Source of the DNA: Undaria pinnatifida
Lineage: Eukaryota; Sar; Phaeophyceae; Laminariales; Alariaceae
Assembly (NCBI GenBank): GCA_012845835.1
Contig: JABAKD010000020.1
Span: 8,618,915-8,682,914 of the forward strand
Length of the DNA: 64,000 nt
Direction: 5' to 3'
This document shows, piece by piece, positions 33,561-45,012 of this stretch. The position numbers were made by a program, and so were the translations under genes. The first letter of the stretch is position 1, and each line of letters begins with the position of its first letter. Under the pieces are notes generated by a model, which was not told the origin of the DNA, did no database searches, and worked only from the letters and a program-made list of their open reading frames with translations.

Positions 33561-36302
33561 TGTTATCACACCCCGCAGAGTATACCACCCCTGTGATAAG
33601 CTTTGTCAAATCCCAACATAGTCAACCACTGTATCACCGGGATACGCTGTAATATCACACTCCCGGAGTACAACACACCAAGTGATGAGTTCTTTAGAGG
33701 CTAAAGGGTTATCACCGGGGGGGTGGTATACACCGTCGTATAAGGTAGTGCTCGTGTTTTACCTGGTACGGTACCTCTTATATGCAGGGATGTACATTAC
33801 GCATTATTACGGGTAATTACGGGTAATGTGGATGGGCCGTGCGTAATGTGGATATTCCGCGGTAATGTTCCGTATTTGTACGGTGCGTCTCTTGTGCTAC
33901 TTGGTTTAGAAAGTTGAAGTTTGAAGCAGCTGGGTTGAGGTTTGATCGCTCCGAGTAAGGACATGGAGAATGGAGAATGAGCATGATATTTTTTCTTTTT
34001 GACTTTTCTGAAGTCTGTACTCTGCACTATGTACCATACAACATACAACATACAACATGCTCTCCAACGGTTGCTGCAGGGCTGCAGCTTTGGCGGTAGG
34101 GTATCATACATCAAACATACATACTACCAGACACCACATCTCGGCGAGAACGCGAAGCAAGAGAGCAAATGCCACGTACGGAACCCCTGGGTACAGGGTA
34201 ACACAGCTATACACGGAACCCCCGGGGATGGGGGGCTTTTGTCCCCGCACGGTAGCCGCAATTACGCGTGCGTAGTGTCAATCCCCGATTTGCCGTAATT
34301 ACGGGTGCGTAATGTGTTCAATCTGAAGTTATGTACGTCCCTGCTTATATTATCCACACCACGATCATGCATGTTGTATTTGTCTGTATGTATATGTAAA
34401 CTATGATGTTCTTTTTTTTGGGTTCGCTGCTCTCCGGCGGCCGAGTGTTTCTTCTCGCACTTTCGGCCGCGGGGCAAGCTGGCCTGCCATAGGTACATGA
34501 TGAAGCATGTCTGGATCTCAGCCGAGCTCCGTGCTTAGCTGGCTCTATTTGGCAAGGGATTGCGTTCCGCCTCCCTAAGACGAGCAGGTAACTTGGAACA
34601 CCGCAATTTGATTTTCAAATTTTGATATTTTCATGAACTTTTCCAATTTGTTGTTTTGTTCGTAGAAAAATGGCCCGCTAATCAACTAACCCAACCTCAG
34701 CAGCAGCACAGCAGCAGTACACATCTGGAACGGATTGATGTGAGCTTTTGGGGCGCGCCGCCCTGGGCCGTTTCGGTATCGGATCTCGACGTGGGTGCGT
34801 GGGCATGGGTGCAGACAAGGGCAAACCGGCCTGCGCTCTCCCGCCGCGCGGGCAGCCGCTCGTGGAGGCAGGAGCGAAAGCGTCTGTGGGCGTGGTTGAC
34901 CTGTTCTGTTTATTTTTCTCTTGCGGGGTAACTAGACGTGTCCGAATGTAAGGACCGTTTTTGCTTGAACAAAAAGACGTATCCCGGTATTATATTTCGG
35001 GGCAGAGCGGGTGCCAGCAGGAGGATTTTTTTTTTTTTTTTTTTCATCCTCCGGCGGATGGGGAAAAATAAAGCTTTAGCTCACCACACTTCCACGTATT
35101 TTCACACGCGTCGTGTGTCGGTTTAACTCAGCTGCTTTCGCAGCCCAACGCTAGCTGGCGCACCCTTCGGGTCCCATTGTAGGTATAGCGTAAGCTGTCC
35201 CTATCAGTGGTCTTCGTTCCAACCCCGGCAGCGCAAGCTGCCGTTGTATACGGAGGAGGCTGGGAGGTAGAGGCCGGGAGCAGCCGTGTGTTGGAACGAG
35301 TGCCACAGGGCACGGCTTGCATCTCTCCGCGCGGCAGACGGGGCTCACAGAGACAGAGCGGGGAAGCTTGGAAGATGGCGCCGAGCGCGGCGCGGGTGGC
35401 AGGCATCGCGAGCGCAGCATGCGCGCGAGTGTCGACCAGGCCTAGTATTTGTTTTGGGCAGAGTGGAACCATGGGTAGGGTTCAAGGATATATAACTTCT
35501 TATTAGCGATAGCAAAACTCAGGGATATACACGGTGCTGCTGTGGCCAAAATCGGGTACAAGTCTGTTTCAGCGCTCGCCCCGCGCCCTGGACGCCATCT
35601 GATTGGCTGGGTGGATCGGTTTTTGGTCTGTTGCTATTATCGTACACACATGTCATACACGCATACATTTCTGACCACATGCATCAAGTAGTGGCGGGTT
35701 CAGGCGGGAACACTATAAATCTAGCTCTAAATTCTATGGAGATAAACGAGTACATCAAGGTTTCGGTTCCCCTCAAACACAGTACCAAAGCGTTGAGCAC
35801 TACCTCCAACTCATGGAAAATCGTACCACGTACGCCACACATACCGAAATTGTTGCCGCCAACCAATTAATTGTTGTACAGCATCCAAGAGCGACTGACA
35901 TTGGCTGGTCAACACTATTCATCACCACCAAGTGCAAACACGTGTGTGTTACGCACCATATAGCAACGAACGAGCACTATTCCACGTACGGTACACGGCA
36001 TCCCCTGACCACTAATAATTCGTTTACGCGTACATCAGTACAACGTGCACCCACCGCTATGACACTCTTCCCGCTGAGTACGACTCTTTCTTTGGAGCAA
36101 TGCACTAGCTCGTGCCTCACGTTTCCTCTAAGAAGGGCAGTGGGGTTCATCTATGTGAGTACGCGTAACACCATTGAAGGTGGGAAAATATTTATACGTG
36201 TGTTACCGGTGTCTTCCTTTTCGCCTTGCGACGCCCCCGGGATTTCACGTTACCCGCATCCCGAAGGGGAGCTTTGTACTATTATAAAAAATTAAAATAC
36301 AC
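33561..36302. other. Intergenic, no gene supported
   Basis: Scattered short repeats include ATTACGGGTAAT-type words at 33810-33860 and 34260-34320, near-identical CACGGAACCCC phrases at 34176 and 34214, and a T19 run near 35026. Frames at 34656-34951 and 35128-35506 have overlapping antisense frames and no domain. Confidence 0.4.
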
Positions 36303-36515
36303 TCCAGCTGTGAGATCGAAGATTTCGTCGAAACTCACCTTCGCAAGCAAGCTATGTGTGTTACTCCGATCGCGCGTATTACGGTGTGTGTCCTCGTTAA
36401 GGATACAGGTCGGCGACTCCCCGTAGACCCAGCTTGAACCAAGGTCAACAGGGTGATGGTCAATCTGTGCACGGAAACTATAAACCCCGTTTTTGACGGG
36501 GACAAATCTGAAGGC
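36303..36515 (+). repeat. Element C/F, copy 5
   Basis: This starts TCCAGCTGTGAGATCGAAG and contains CGAAACTCACCTTCGCAAGC, TCCGATCGCGCGTATTACGG, AAGGATACAGGTCGGCGACT, AAGGTCAACAGGG and TGCACGGAAACTATAAACC. It ends GACGGGGACAAATCTG. It is the cleanest plus-strand copy. Confidence 0.8.
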
Positions 36516-39206
36516 TGTGGATATTGCATTAGATCATGTATACATGTCCTTGCAAACACGCTAGCAGTACCAGAGCATTATTTTAGTACCGCAGCATTGT
36601 TAATAGTGGCATGTATGAAGTGTGTATCACAATATACAATACAAGCGACAGGACAGGTGCAGAGTTCAAAGGCATAGAACACAAAACGGTCTCCGGAATA
36701 CTCACCGATTGTCTCAGCAGGTCGTACTCATTCTTCGAGTTGATGGAGTCGTTCATGAACGAGTTGTGCGTTGTAACGGAACCGTACCCTCGGGGGGGGG
36801 GCGTCGCTTAGGGCGTGTCACAAGAGAATCAACGATGTCAGGAGACGGCACGTGTACCTCTTGACGGATCCGGTCAAGAAAAATGCCTTTACGGACGTGC
36901 CTTGACGGTAAAAACCGAGAACACGGGTTTTTTTCAAGACTTGGCCATATTGTTGAAAGCCTGTATGTTTTGTGATGTTTTTTTTTTCCCGGCCATTTTT
37001 TTTTTTCGCGTTAGGCCGACTCTTATGGGAGGCGAAAACAGAAAACAATTCAGGATTTCCTTTCATCGCGTAGAAACCCCAGGGTGGTACCGTCGGTAAA
37101 CGTGAGTTTCCGTTCGCTGCCCTGCCCCCCCCCAAAAAGTGCTTTCCGCACACATCACCTATCGCCGCCGATGATTCCTCGCCTCGCAGGGCGCGACATG
37201 GCGTTAAACCTTCGATGCTGTCTGCTCCACTACTCTGAGAGTGCTCTCTGCGAAGTTTTAGGGCCGGTTATGAAGTGTGGCTGGAGTTATCGCGAAAAGA
37301 ATCGTGCAGAAATAGGCTAGGCTGTCACATCTCGAGCGACACTAGTCCCGTCTGAAAAAAAGACGCACAGAAATGGGCCAGACTCTCACGTCTCGCGCGA
37401 TAACTCCGGCCACACCGCCTCACTGCCCCTTAAACTTGGCAGCGAGCACCCCCAGAGCGGTGGAGAAATGCTGCCTCGAAGGTTTGTCCTCATCTCGTGT
37501 CCTGTAAGTCGACGAATCGGTGGCGGCGGTAGGTGATGTGTGGGGAAGGCAAGCTGTTTTGCTGCTGCGGCACCCTAAACAAGATTTCCCGCGACTGTGG
37601 TTTTCAGCTCCGTATTAAATCCTGTGTTGTCATCTGTTTTCGTCTCGCGCAAAAGTCGTCGTCACTACAGAGTATACGCATAATAAAACGAAGGGCATCC
37701 ATGGTGGTCTGATGCTTCTGCCTACTGGCTGCTGACTGTCTTTTGTCTACCTCGGCACGCTGCTACTCCTGCTGCTGCGGTGCTGGTGCTCAGATGCTGG
37801 CACAAGCAGCAGGCAGAAGCACAAAAATACATTAAAAGAGGGACTTTCACACAGTAAATGAAGACTTTATATAGGGGGGGATAGGGGACAATCCGTCTAG
37901 ACGGATGGAAATGCCTTAGCGGACGCCCTTGACTGACTGACTGACTGACGGACCGATTGACGGTTGTCCGTCTCCTGACACTTTGATCAGGATCGAAATC
38001 GAAATAGAAACTTGAAAATGTAATCCCCCGCACACTATTCCAGCAGTGCTTCAATACTACCCCTTTGGGGTTTCAAAAGCCAAGTGGAATGACGCAAGTA
38101 AATAACGAGTACATTTTTTTCAAGCCACTACTCTAGGAAGAGCGTCTGTTAGTAGCACTGTACAAGCATTGCCGTATCACCATGGTGCGTGGGTTTGTGT
38201 GGTATAGCTCCTTCCACTGCAGGTCGGACACACTCCCTACCCTGGAATCCGGAAGCTCGGGCTTGTTTGTGTGGCCGATGTTGTAATCGAATCAATGGTC
38301 TTCCGACTTTGTTTTCTCTGTAAAGCCCCAATATACCCATAGGTTTTGCATACACTTTTAATGTTTATTATGCTGTACCTTGCACCAATTTGTATGTGTT
38401 CGTGGTACTTTTTAATGATTTTTTTCTAACAACGTCCGCTGTGAGCTCTATTAATAGCTGATGTACTTGAGTTTTACGTTGTGCTTGCTTTACGAGCCGC
38501 CGCCGTTTTTGCGCACATGGACTGCGCAGCAAGTGGTTCGGCAGGTAGGCAGCGAATATCTTGCGGCAGAAGCTTGTCTCGTGCGCTGTTCAACTGATGC
38601 CAACCCTCTCTGAGCGCGGCAGCCAGTAACCTTATCACATACACAACGACTTAGGATAGATATTCCCAGGGAGGATCACAAGTTTTTCGTATTTTAGAAC
38701 TCACCATTATTAGTCAGGAGGCAAATCATGGCCCGCAGTTGAGAGCATTTCAAGATTCAAAAGCGGCGCGTCCGCGTTGCGTGCCGGGTTTGGACCCGGG
38801 TTGCGGTCAAGGTTTGGGATTGGGTTGGGTCTACGTACTACGCTCATGAGTTGATCCCATCATCGGAAGCGCTTCCCAGACCGACTCCTGGCAGATCTGT
38901 GCTAAGGCGTTGTTGAGTAGGCTGGCGGTTGGAGCGTACGCGTGAAAGAGCTCCGCGATATTGCGGGTCCGATCGTTCCGGTTCTGTTTTGTGCTGGCCG
39001 GCCGGCTGGCACCGTCCAGCTGCCCTTGGCGGCGCGCTTGTCTGTTTGATTTTCTGTTCGCCTGCTTATGCTTGATGTCCTGCTCCCCTTCATCCCCTCT
39101 TGCTAAAGTCGTTACCCTGAATGCACCACTAGTTCTGTTGCAGTGACGCTTCTCATGCCCCCTCCCCGCCGCCCGCCGTCCCCCTCCTACGCCCTTGTGT
39201 GGTCAG
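36516..39206. other. Intergenic, upstream of the PX gene
   Basis: No gene is supported. GACTGACT repeats lie at 37930-37948. From 39140 to 39206 the sequence becomes a strong pyrimidine tract ending GTGGTCAG, consistent with a 3' splice site for the PX gene. An upstream exon could therefore lie in this stretch or further left, but I could not identify one. Confidence 0.4.
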
Positions 39207-42017
39207 ATCAAGCGCCTCCACAGGGACATGGCCAGCATGCTGGCGACGGCGAGTCCAGTTCCCAGGAGCTCGTCCCTGCCGGCCCCGCACACATCCCAGG
39301 CGGCAGCGCACCGGAGTCCGGGCGACAGTGACTACGATTGCTCGGACGACGAACCCGCTCTCTCGGTGCTACGCGATGAACTGCGAACCACGACGGAAAA
39401 GTTTTTCGAGCGCGAATCTGGACATCACGGCGGCCCCAGCGGCCGCGGCGGCCGCGATGGCGGCTCCGAAAGGCGGAGGGCGTATTCCGTGCTGACCCCA
39501 AAGCTGCCCCCCGGTGGCGCCCCCAAGCAGCAGAAATCGTGGAACGCTTTGAACGACCTGGAGAAGGGCGTGGGGGGCATGATACGACGAAGTGCTTCTC
39601 CCGCCTACCGCGTAGTCGACAGGAACTGCAGCGATTCCATCGTAGGAGCTGACGGCGGCGTCGGTGGCGGCGATGGCGAAGGCGGTGACGGTGGTGGCAG
39701 CAGCATAGCGTTAGGCACGGCGTTCCCGTCGAACGAGTTCCCCCCCCCGCCGAGGTTGGGGGAGGGCGGCGAGAGCTACTTTGGCGAAGGAGGAAGTAGA
39801 GGCAGAGATGGGGGCGGCGGAGGGTTTGTCGCGGCTGATTTTGGGGGGGAAGGCGTGAACGATTTCGGCTGCGTGCAGAAGGTACCGAGCCGCGGAACCG
39901 GCACGGGCGACAATGTTGGTGTGCCGACAGACTCGGACTCGCACCTGTCGCTCGCGTACGCTAAGACTAAGCGGTGGCTTCACATGCCTTTGACCGAGGA
40001 TACCTTGTGCAACACCCCGAGCACTTCTCCAATGCGAGCGGATGAGTTCGGGAGCGTAACGACGCCACGGATGCCGCTGCAGCAGCTGGGGTATACTGGG
40101 GACATGGGGGCCTCTGTAGATCCCGAGGCGACGCAGGAGGACCTGAAGGCCCGCAGCGAAGAAGCCACGCGGACGCTGAAGGCTTTGAAAATGCTCCTCG
40201 TTGAGGAAGGCCGGAAAGCTGAGGAGGACGACTATGCTAACGGTAGCCGTGACAGCAACCGCGGTGGTGAGTGCGACAGCGACCGCGATCACGACGGCTC
40301 CGGCGGTTCGCAAAGCGTGCGGCAGGCGAACAAGCTCTGGCCGACGATCGGAGCGAAGAGGCCCGCCCCCGGAATGCTGCTGAGGCAACCCTCGGAGCAC
40401 GGTGCTGTTTTTGCTTCGTCTTCGTCGACGGTGTCGGCGCCGACAACGCCAGCGATGGCAGCCAGCGGCGGCAGCAACACCGGCGACGTTTCGAGCCACG
40501 TGCCCCAGTTGCTGCAGGCGATGGACGATCTCCAGAGCATCAACGCGGAGCTGATCAAGGCGTTGGGGGGCAGTGGAATGGACGAGAGCGATCGCGTTCA
40601 CCGCCGATTGGGGAGCTCGTCGTCCTCACGCCTTCAAGAGGAGCAGCAGCGGCAGCGACCGGGGCCAGGCCCCCGCCAGCGGTCGGGGCGAATGCTGCCC
40701 TCAGGCATGCTCGCGCGGCAGTCGCGGTCCTCGTCGGAGCTGCTGCAGCGGCGGCATACCCGGCGGGGCCAGGCGGAACCGATGTCGTGCGGGGTTCCCA
40801 GGCATCGTGTGCAAGTGTCTAAGCACGGAGACGATGTGGTGTTTTTCGAGCTCGCCATCACTCAGGCGAGGTCGACGTGGACGTTGGAGCGCCGCATGGA
40901 CGAGTTCCTCGAGCTTCGTCGGTCGCTGGTCGGTACTGCCACGGAGCTAGCGGTGGTCGCGGCGGAAGCGGCAGCAAAATATATTCCGACGAACCCGCTG
41001 GAGCGCGAACGCGGTGGGCCCGTCTGCCCCACTCCGCGAAGTACCGAGCGAAAACGTAAATCTTCTGGCGCCTTGGACGCCGTGGACGAGAACGGCGGGG
41101 TGCGGGGGGGCGCGACGACGGCCGGGTGGAAGGACCGTCTCCGGGAGGCCGAGGCGCGCGTGCCGAAGCTCCCGGGCGAGCAAAGCTCGTGGTTCGGCAC
41201 GATGCGGCTATGGCCGTTCGTGTCGGCAAGGAAGCGCGAGGAGCGGCTCACAGAGAAGCAGGTGCTTCTCGCTTCCTGGCTCGCCAATGTTTTGGCCGAT
41301 CACGAGCTCATGTCCCCGGACCTAGTCCGGTTCTTGGGGGGCGACTACGGGGGCATGCAGGCGCAGCCCGTCGTCGCGGATGTCGTCGCAGATTGTGACA
41401 GCCGTGGTGGTGGCCGCGGCAGCTTCGCCGCCTATGGTGGCGGACGCGCGGATCTGTTCGAAGTTTCGGACGACGATTGCGCTACCGTCGACGAATCAGA
41501 CGATGGCGACGACAGCGAAGACGATAGCGTGGACGACCTGGCCAGCGAGCTAGAAAGCCTCCGCGAGTCTCTGTGCGCGCCCGACGAGTGGGCCTTGGAT
41601 GTGTCGGCGGGGTTGCCTGGGAGCGTCGACTCCGGCGGCCGCAACGCTCGCTCCCGCCTCGAGAAGGCTATGGGGAAGCGAGTCGCGATAGCGCGGGCCG
41701 GGTCCGTATCGCCCATGTTTCCCGTGGGCGGCGAGGTGTTGCCGCTGGAAGCGATGCGGGACAGCAGGAGGGTAGGGGGGGTGGCGGGGTCCGATAAATT
41801 CGTCGGGGCGACGGGGGCGGAAGTTGCGGTGGGAGAGCGGGACGGGGACGGGGAGGGGGAGGTGACCGTTCGGAGTTACTCGGAAACGTTCTCGCCTTCT
41901 CTGGTAGGCAGCAGGTGTTTCGCGGACGCGGCTAAGGAGCGACGGCAGAGCGGACCCTCCCCGTCTTCGCCCTCGCGCAGGGTAACGCTCGACGTTTTCT
42001 TCCGAGTGCCGACGTAA
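39207..42017 (+). CDS. PX-domain protein with a split, divergent PX fold
   Basis: The frame is open from before 39207 to TAA at 42015-42017. The exon either begins at the acceptor GTGGTCAG|ATC (39207), with missing upstream exons, or the protein starts at ATG 39228 (929 aa); the long pyrimidine tract before 39207 favours splicing. The first 500 residues are Gly/Ser/Asp-rich and probably disordered. Residues about 522-704 look like a PX domain, which binds phosphoinositides on endosomal membranes. They show a beta-strand start (RVQVSKHGDDVVFFELAIT), ERRMDEFLELRRSL, then a roughly 75-residue insert, VPKLPG, RLTEKQVLLASWLANVLA and a final LVRFLGGD. The core Arg-Arg at 555-556 is present, but the Tyr or Phe that normally follows is Met (557). 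An acidic Asp/Glu/Ser run follows at about 746-775. High Gly/Ala/Arg coding GC sets it apart from the flanks. Confidence 0.85.
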   Translation: MKRLHRDMASMLATASPVPRSSSLPAPHTSQAAAHRSPGDSDYDCSDDEPALSVLRDELRTTTEKFFERESGHHGGPSGRGGRDGGSERRRAYSVLTPKLPPGGAPKQQKSWNALNDLEKGVGGMIRRSASPAYRVVDRNCSDSIVGADGGVGGGDGEGGDGGGSSIALGTAFPSNEFPPPPRLGEGGESYFGEGGSRGRDGGGGGFVAADFGGEGVNDFGCVQKVPSRGTGTGDNVGVPTDSDSHLSLAYAKTKRWLHMPLTEDTLCNTPSTSPMRADEFGSVTTPRMPLQQLGYTGDMGASVDPEATQEDLKARSEEATRTLKALKMLLVEEGRKAEEDDYANGSRDSNRGGECDSDRDHDGSGGSQSVRQANKLWPTIGAKRPAPGMLLRQPSEHGAVFASSSSTVSAPTTPAMAASGGSNTGDVSSHVPQLLQAMDDLQSINAELIKALGGSGMDESDRVHRRLGSSSSSRLQEEQQRQRPGPGPRQRSGRMLPSGMLARQSRSSSELLQRRHTRRGQAEPMSCGVPRHRVQVSKHGDDVVFFELAITQARSTWTLERRMDEFLELRRSLVGTATELAVVAAEAAAKYIPTNPLERERGGPVCPTPRSTERKRKSSGALDAVDENGGVRGGATTAGWKDRLREAEARVPKLPGEQSSWFGTMRLWPFVSARKREERLTEKQVLLASWLANVLADHELMSPDLVRFLGGDYGGMQAQPVVADVVADCDSRGGGRGSFAAYGGGRADLFEVSDDDCATVDESDDGDDSEDDSVDDLASELESLRESLCAPDEWALDVSAGLPGSVDSGGRNARSRLEKAMGKRVAIARAGSVSPMFPVGGEVLPLEAMRDSRRVGGVAGSDKFVGATGAEVAVGERDGDGEGEVTVRSYSETFSPSLVGSRCFADAAKERRQSGPSPSSPSRRVTLDVFFRVPT

Positions 42018-44795
42018 TGTCCTTTCACTTTTTTGTCTTCGCGCGGATGGGTGCTCCTCACCCCGGTTTTTGTGGTAAAATGCCAGGTGTGGTCGGGGGG
42101 GTGGGCCGGCGAGCGGGCGGGCGGGCTTTCACGCGGGATACATATTACTTCTTTTTTCGAGATGGAGCATGCTCCGGAGGAGCGCGGTGCGGGGGGGGGG
42201 TATGAGAGAGAGCGCGGGGCGGGGGCAGTGAGCGAGGGGAAGATTAGGGCCGGGGGGGGGGCGTGGAGAATGGAGGCCAGCACCCTACATTGCGGGGTTG
42301 GAATTTGGTCAAGCAGCGTGGCGCGAGACGGGTACGTGAGTCGTGAGCTGTGCTTGGACGCGTTTTGTTGTCTCCCGCGGTAAATTTGCTGCGGCAGCGA
42401 TTGGTTGTCCTGCCTATTTCGTTGCGGTTCGTGAGACGCACGCGCCGGGTTCCCGGCGAAGATGCGCATGTTAAACCCAGAGCGACGTGGCCCCTGGTAG
42501 GGTCCAGTAGTCGCTGCTTTGGATCAGCCAGACCCTTAGCGACCGCTAGCTGATAGTGTGATGATTACCTGGCAGATTTTTCTTCTCGCATTCATGCTTT
42601 CTGCCACGATTAGGTTGTCACCGGGCGCAACGGGTGATTTGTTGATAAGTTGATTGGTTGATTGATTCGCAGAAGGTTTTCCCTTTCGCCGTTTTTTGTG
42701 TGTGTTTTGCTGATTAGTTGAGCGGTCGGTTGTTTTGGAGCGAAGGTGTTTCCCTCTTGTGCTACGTACAGTATTTATTTTGTGTTTTTTGTCTGCGAAA
42801 AGTCGCTTTTTCTGCTTTTGTTCCTTTTGCCTTCGTGCAACGTTTAGCCCTATGATATCATACCACGATAATGTATTTATTTTACTTGGCTCGTTGTGCA
42901 GCCGGTTTTGCCTACGCACCGCCCAGCAGCAGCAGCGCGCTGTCCTGATTTCGACTCCTGTCCGAAAATAGCCGTGGCGGGGTTGCCTTATGCCTGGTAT
43001 GTCCCACGCCGAAGTACCCGTAGTACGCTCGGTGTCGTTAAAATAAACACTCTTGCGCGGCAACGACGTCATGACCAATCAAGCAAGCATCGTTTCCTTT
43101 TCTTTTTTACGTTTGGGTCTGTTTTCGGTTCTTTTTGGATGGGGGGGGGGGTCCTAAACATACTTTTTATTTTGTCCTTTTTTTAGTGTTCCGGCTCGTT
43201 GTCATTGTTTTACCTTTAATAGTCCGGAGCACCCTTCCGCTCCCAGGTGCGGAACGATCAGTCTTGACGTGTGCCTATCCGACGGGGGGCTGTTGATTCA
43301 AGCGAAGATTTGGGCTCGAACGCGAGCCTTCCGTCCCCGCGTCCCCGCCTATTTTTGTTTGATTGTCTGCGCGCGGTAGGAAGTACCGTACTGTAACCGC
43401 CCATCCATTGCGGCCTGCTGCTACTGTAAGTTGCCTGTTGCTTCACCATGTGGTAGGAATCTGCTTTAGTAACTTCCCACCCGTGCAGCGTGCTACTGCC
43501 GTAGGTTATAAACTGCCCACCCATGCCGTGTGCTACTACTAGTTGTCTTTTGCTTCAACTTTTCTCAGCATGCAGCCTTGTTTTTTTTTGCCACTCTGGT
43601 GCCCGTTGCACTCCAACAGCCAGAGTTTTTTCTACTGCAAAACTGATCAACTCTAATTGCATGTAGTTTTTGCCCAAATGCGTGGGTGCAAATATTAGGT
43701 GGTCAAGCGGTAGCTGTAGTAGTAACTGCGTCCCGTGACGGTTGCGCCGCGCTCCGGACGACCTCCTGTGGTGCACGGGTCGCACTGCACGACCTGCCGT
43801 AGCAGGCAGGAGAGGAACAGCGCGAAAGCTGTACCGGCTGTCTTTCGTTTTTGGGTTGTTGTGTGTTGTGACGGTGGGGTTGTTGTGTGGTTGCCTTTCG
43901 TTTTTGGTTTTACTTTGTGCTTTGACGGCGGCGTGTGGTAGGTAGGTATCATAGGTAGGTAGGTAGGTAGGCCGGTGTGACTTTGAAGAAAGAATATATA
44001 TATATTTTTTTTTTCGTGCCATTACGTTGGTGCGTATGTATTGTAGCAACCAAGTAGAATGCCCCATCAGCCAGCGTGGTTTAAGTTTGGTTGGATTATT
44101 TACGCCATTTTAAGATCATAGAGAGATCGGTGGGCGGAAAGAAGGCGGGGTGGGTGGAGAGAAAGAGACCTGTGGTGATTTGGACTTTTTTTAAGGAAGG
44201 TTTCTCTAACTACATAGCGTGTTCGTAGAAGGTATCCGGTTAGTTTTGTGAGTACAGGGTGGATAGCAGCCTCGGAGATGGGGGGGGGGGGGGGGGGGGG
44301 GGGGATTCCGTGTAGGGAGTACATGCGACGCGTACTTTATTCAAGATGACTTTGTCGTGCCCCACATTCCGGAGTGTGCCGGCAGCAGTACCGCAAGCAA
44401 CCCACGATTCTCTTTGTGGGCGGACAACATCCGTGGCCTCCCGACACCTGTAGCACGTACGGCAATGGGAATGGAACGCGCGTCGCCTGGTGCGTTTGCT
44501 GCTGCTGCTGCTTCTGCGGTGCGGTTTGCTTGTTTTTGGCGATCGTTCGATGCCGTAGGTGTGTTACGGCGGCGGTAGCCCGAAAGCTGGGGGCGTTGGC
44601 GTGAAGTTGCTACCCGATGCCGCATTTTTGCTTCGAACGCACTCGCGCTTTATGTAGCCTACCGTCTGCTGTTTGTGTACCAAATACAAATAATATTTCG
44701 TATCGTACGGGCGGTCGTGCATATCGTATCGTATCATGCGATCATGTACTTACTCTGTTATGTGGAATTATGCCAACAGGGCTATTGTAAAAGTT
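42018..44795. other. 3' flank of the PX gene, no gene
   Basis: G-rich patches lie at 42190-42200 and 42252-42260. A GTAGGTAGGTAGGTAGG microsatellite is near 43950-43972. A run of 25 G is at 44280-44304. A short frame at 44361-44578 has antisense competition. Nothing further is supported. Confidence 0.4.
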
Positions 44796-45012
44796 GCGGG
44801 TTATACAGTTTCCGTTCGCAGAACAAGGTTGAACGTCTTAGTCCTGTTGACCCTGGCATTAGCAGGGGAGTCACCTACCTGTATCCTTCACGAGGGTATA
44901 CACACCCCGTAACACGCGCGATCGAAGTATCACACGCAGCTTGCATAGCTGAGTTTTGATCTAAAATCCTTTTTGGTCGATCTCACAGCTAATAAGGTGT
45001 ATTCTTCATTTT
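44796..45012 (-). repeat. Element C/F, copy 6
   Basis: Read on the + strand, it contains GTTTCCGTTCGCAGAACAAG, CCTGTTGACCCTGGC, GGGGAGTCACCTACCTGTAT, CCTTCACGAGGGTATAC and CGATCGAAGTATCACACGC. It ends CGATCTCACAGCTAATAAGG. This is the reverse complement of copy 4 at 31480-31700, with which it shares the AATACACCTTATTAGCTGTG end. Confidence 0.75.

Noticed and set aside
33059-33652. A 197-codon His/Thr/Pro-rich frame
   Set aside because: It spans an imperfect tandem repeat, and all three frames are open over much of it.
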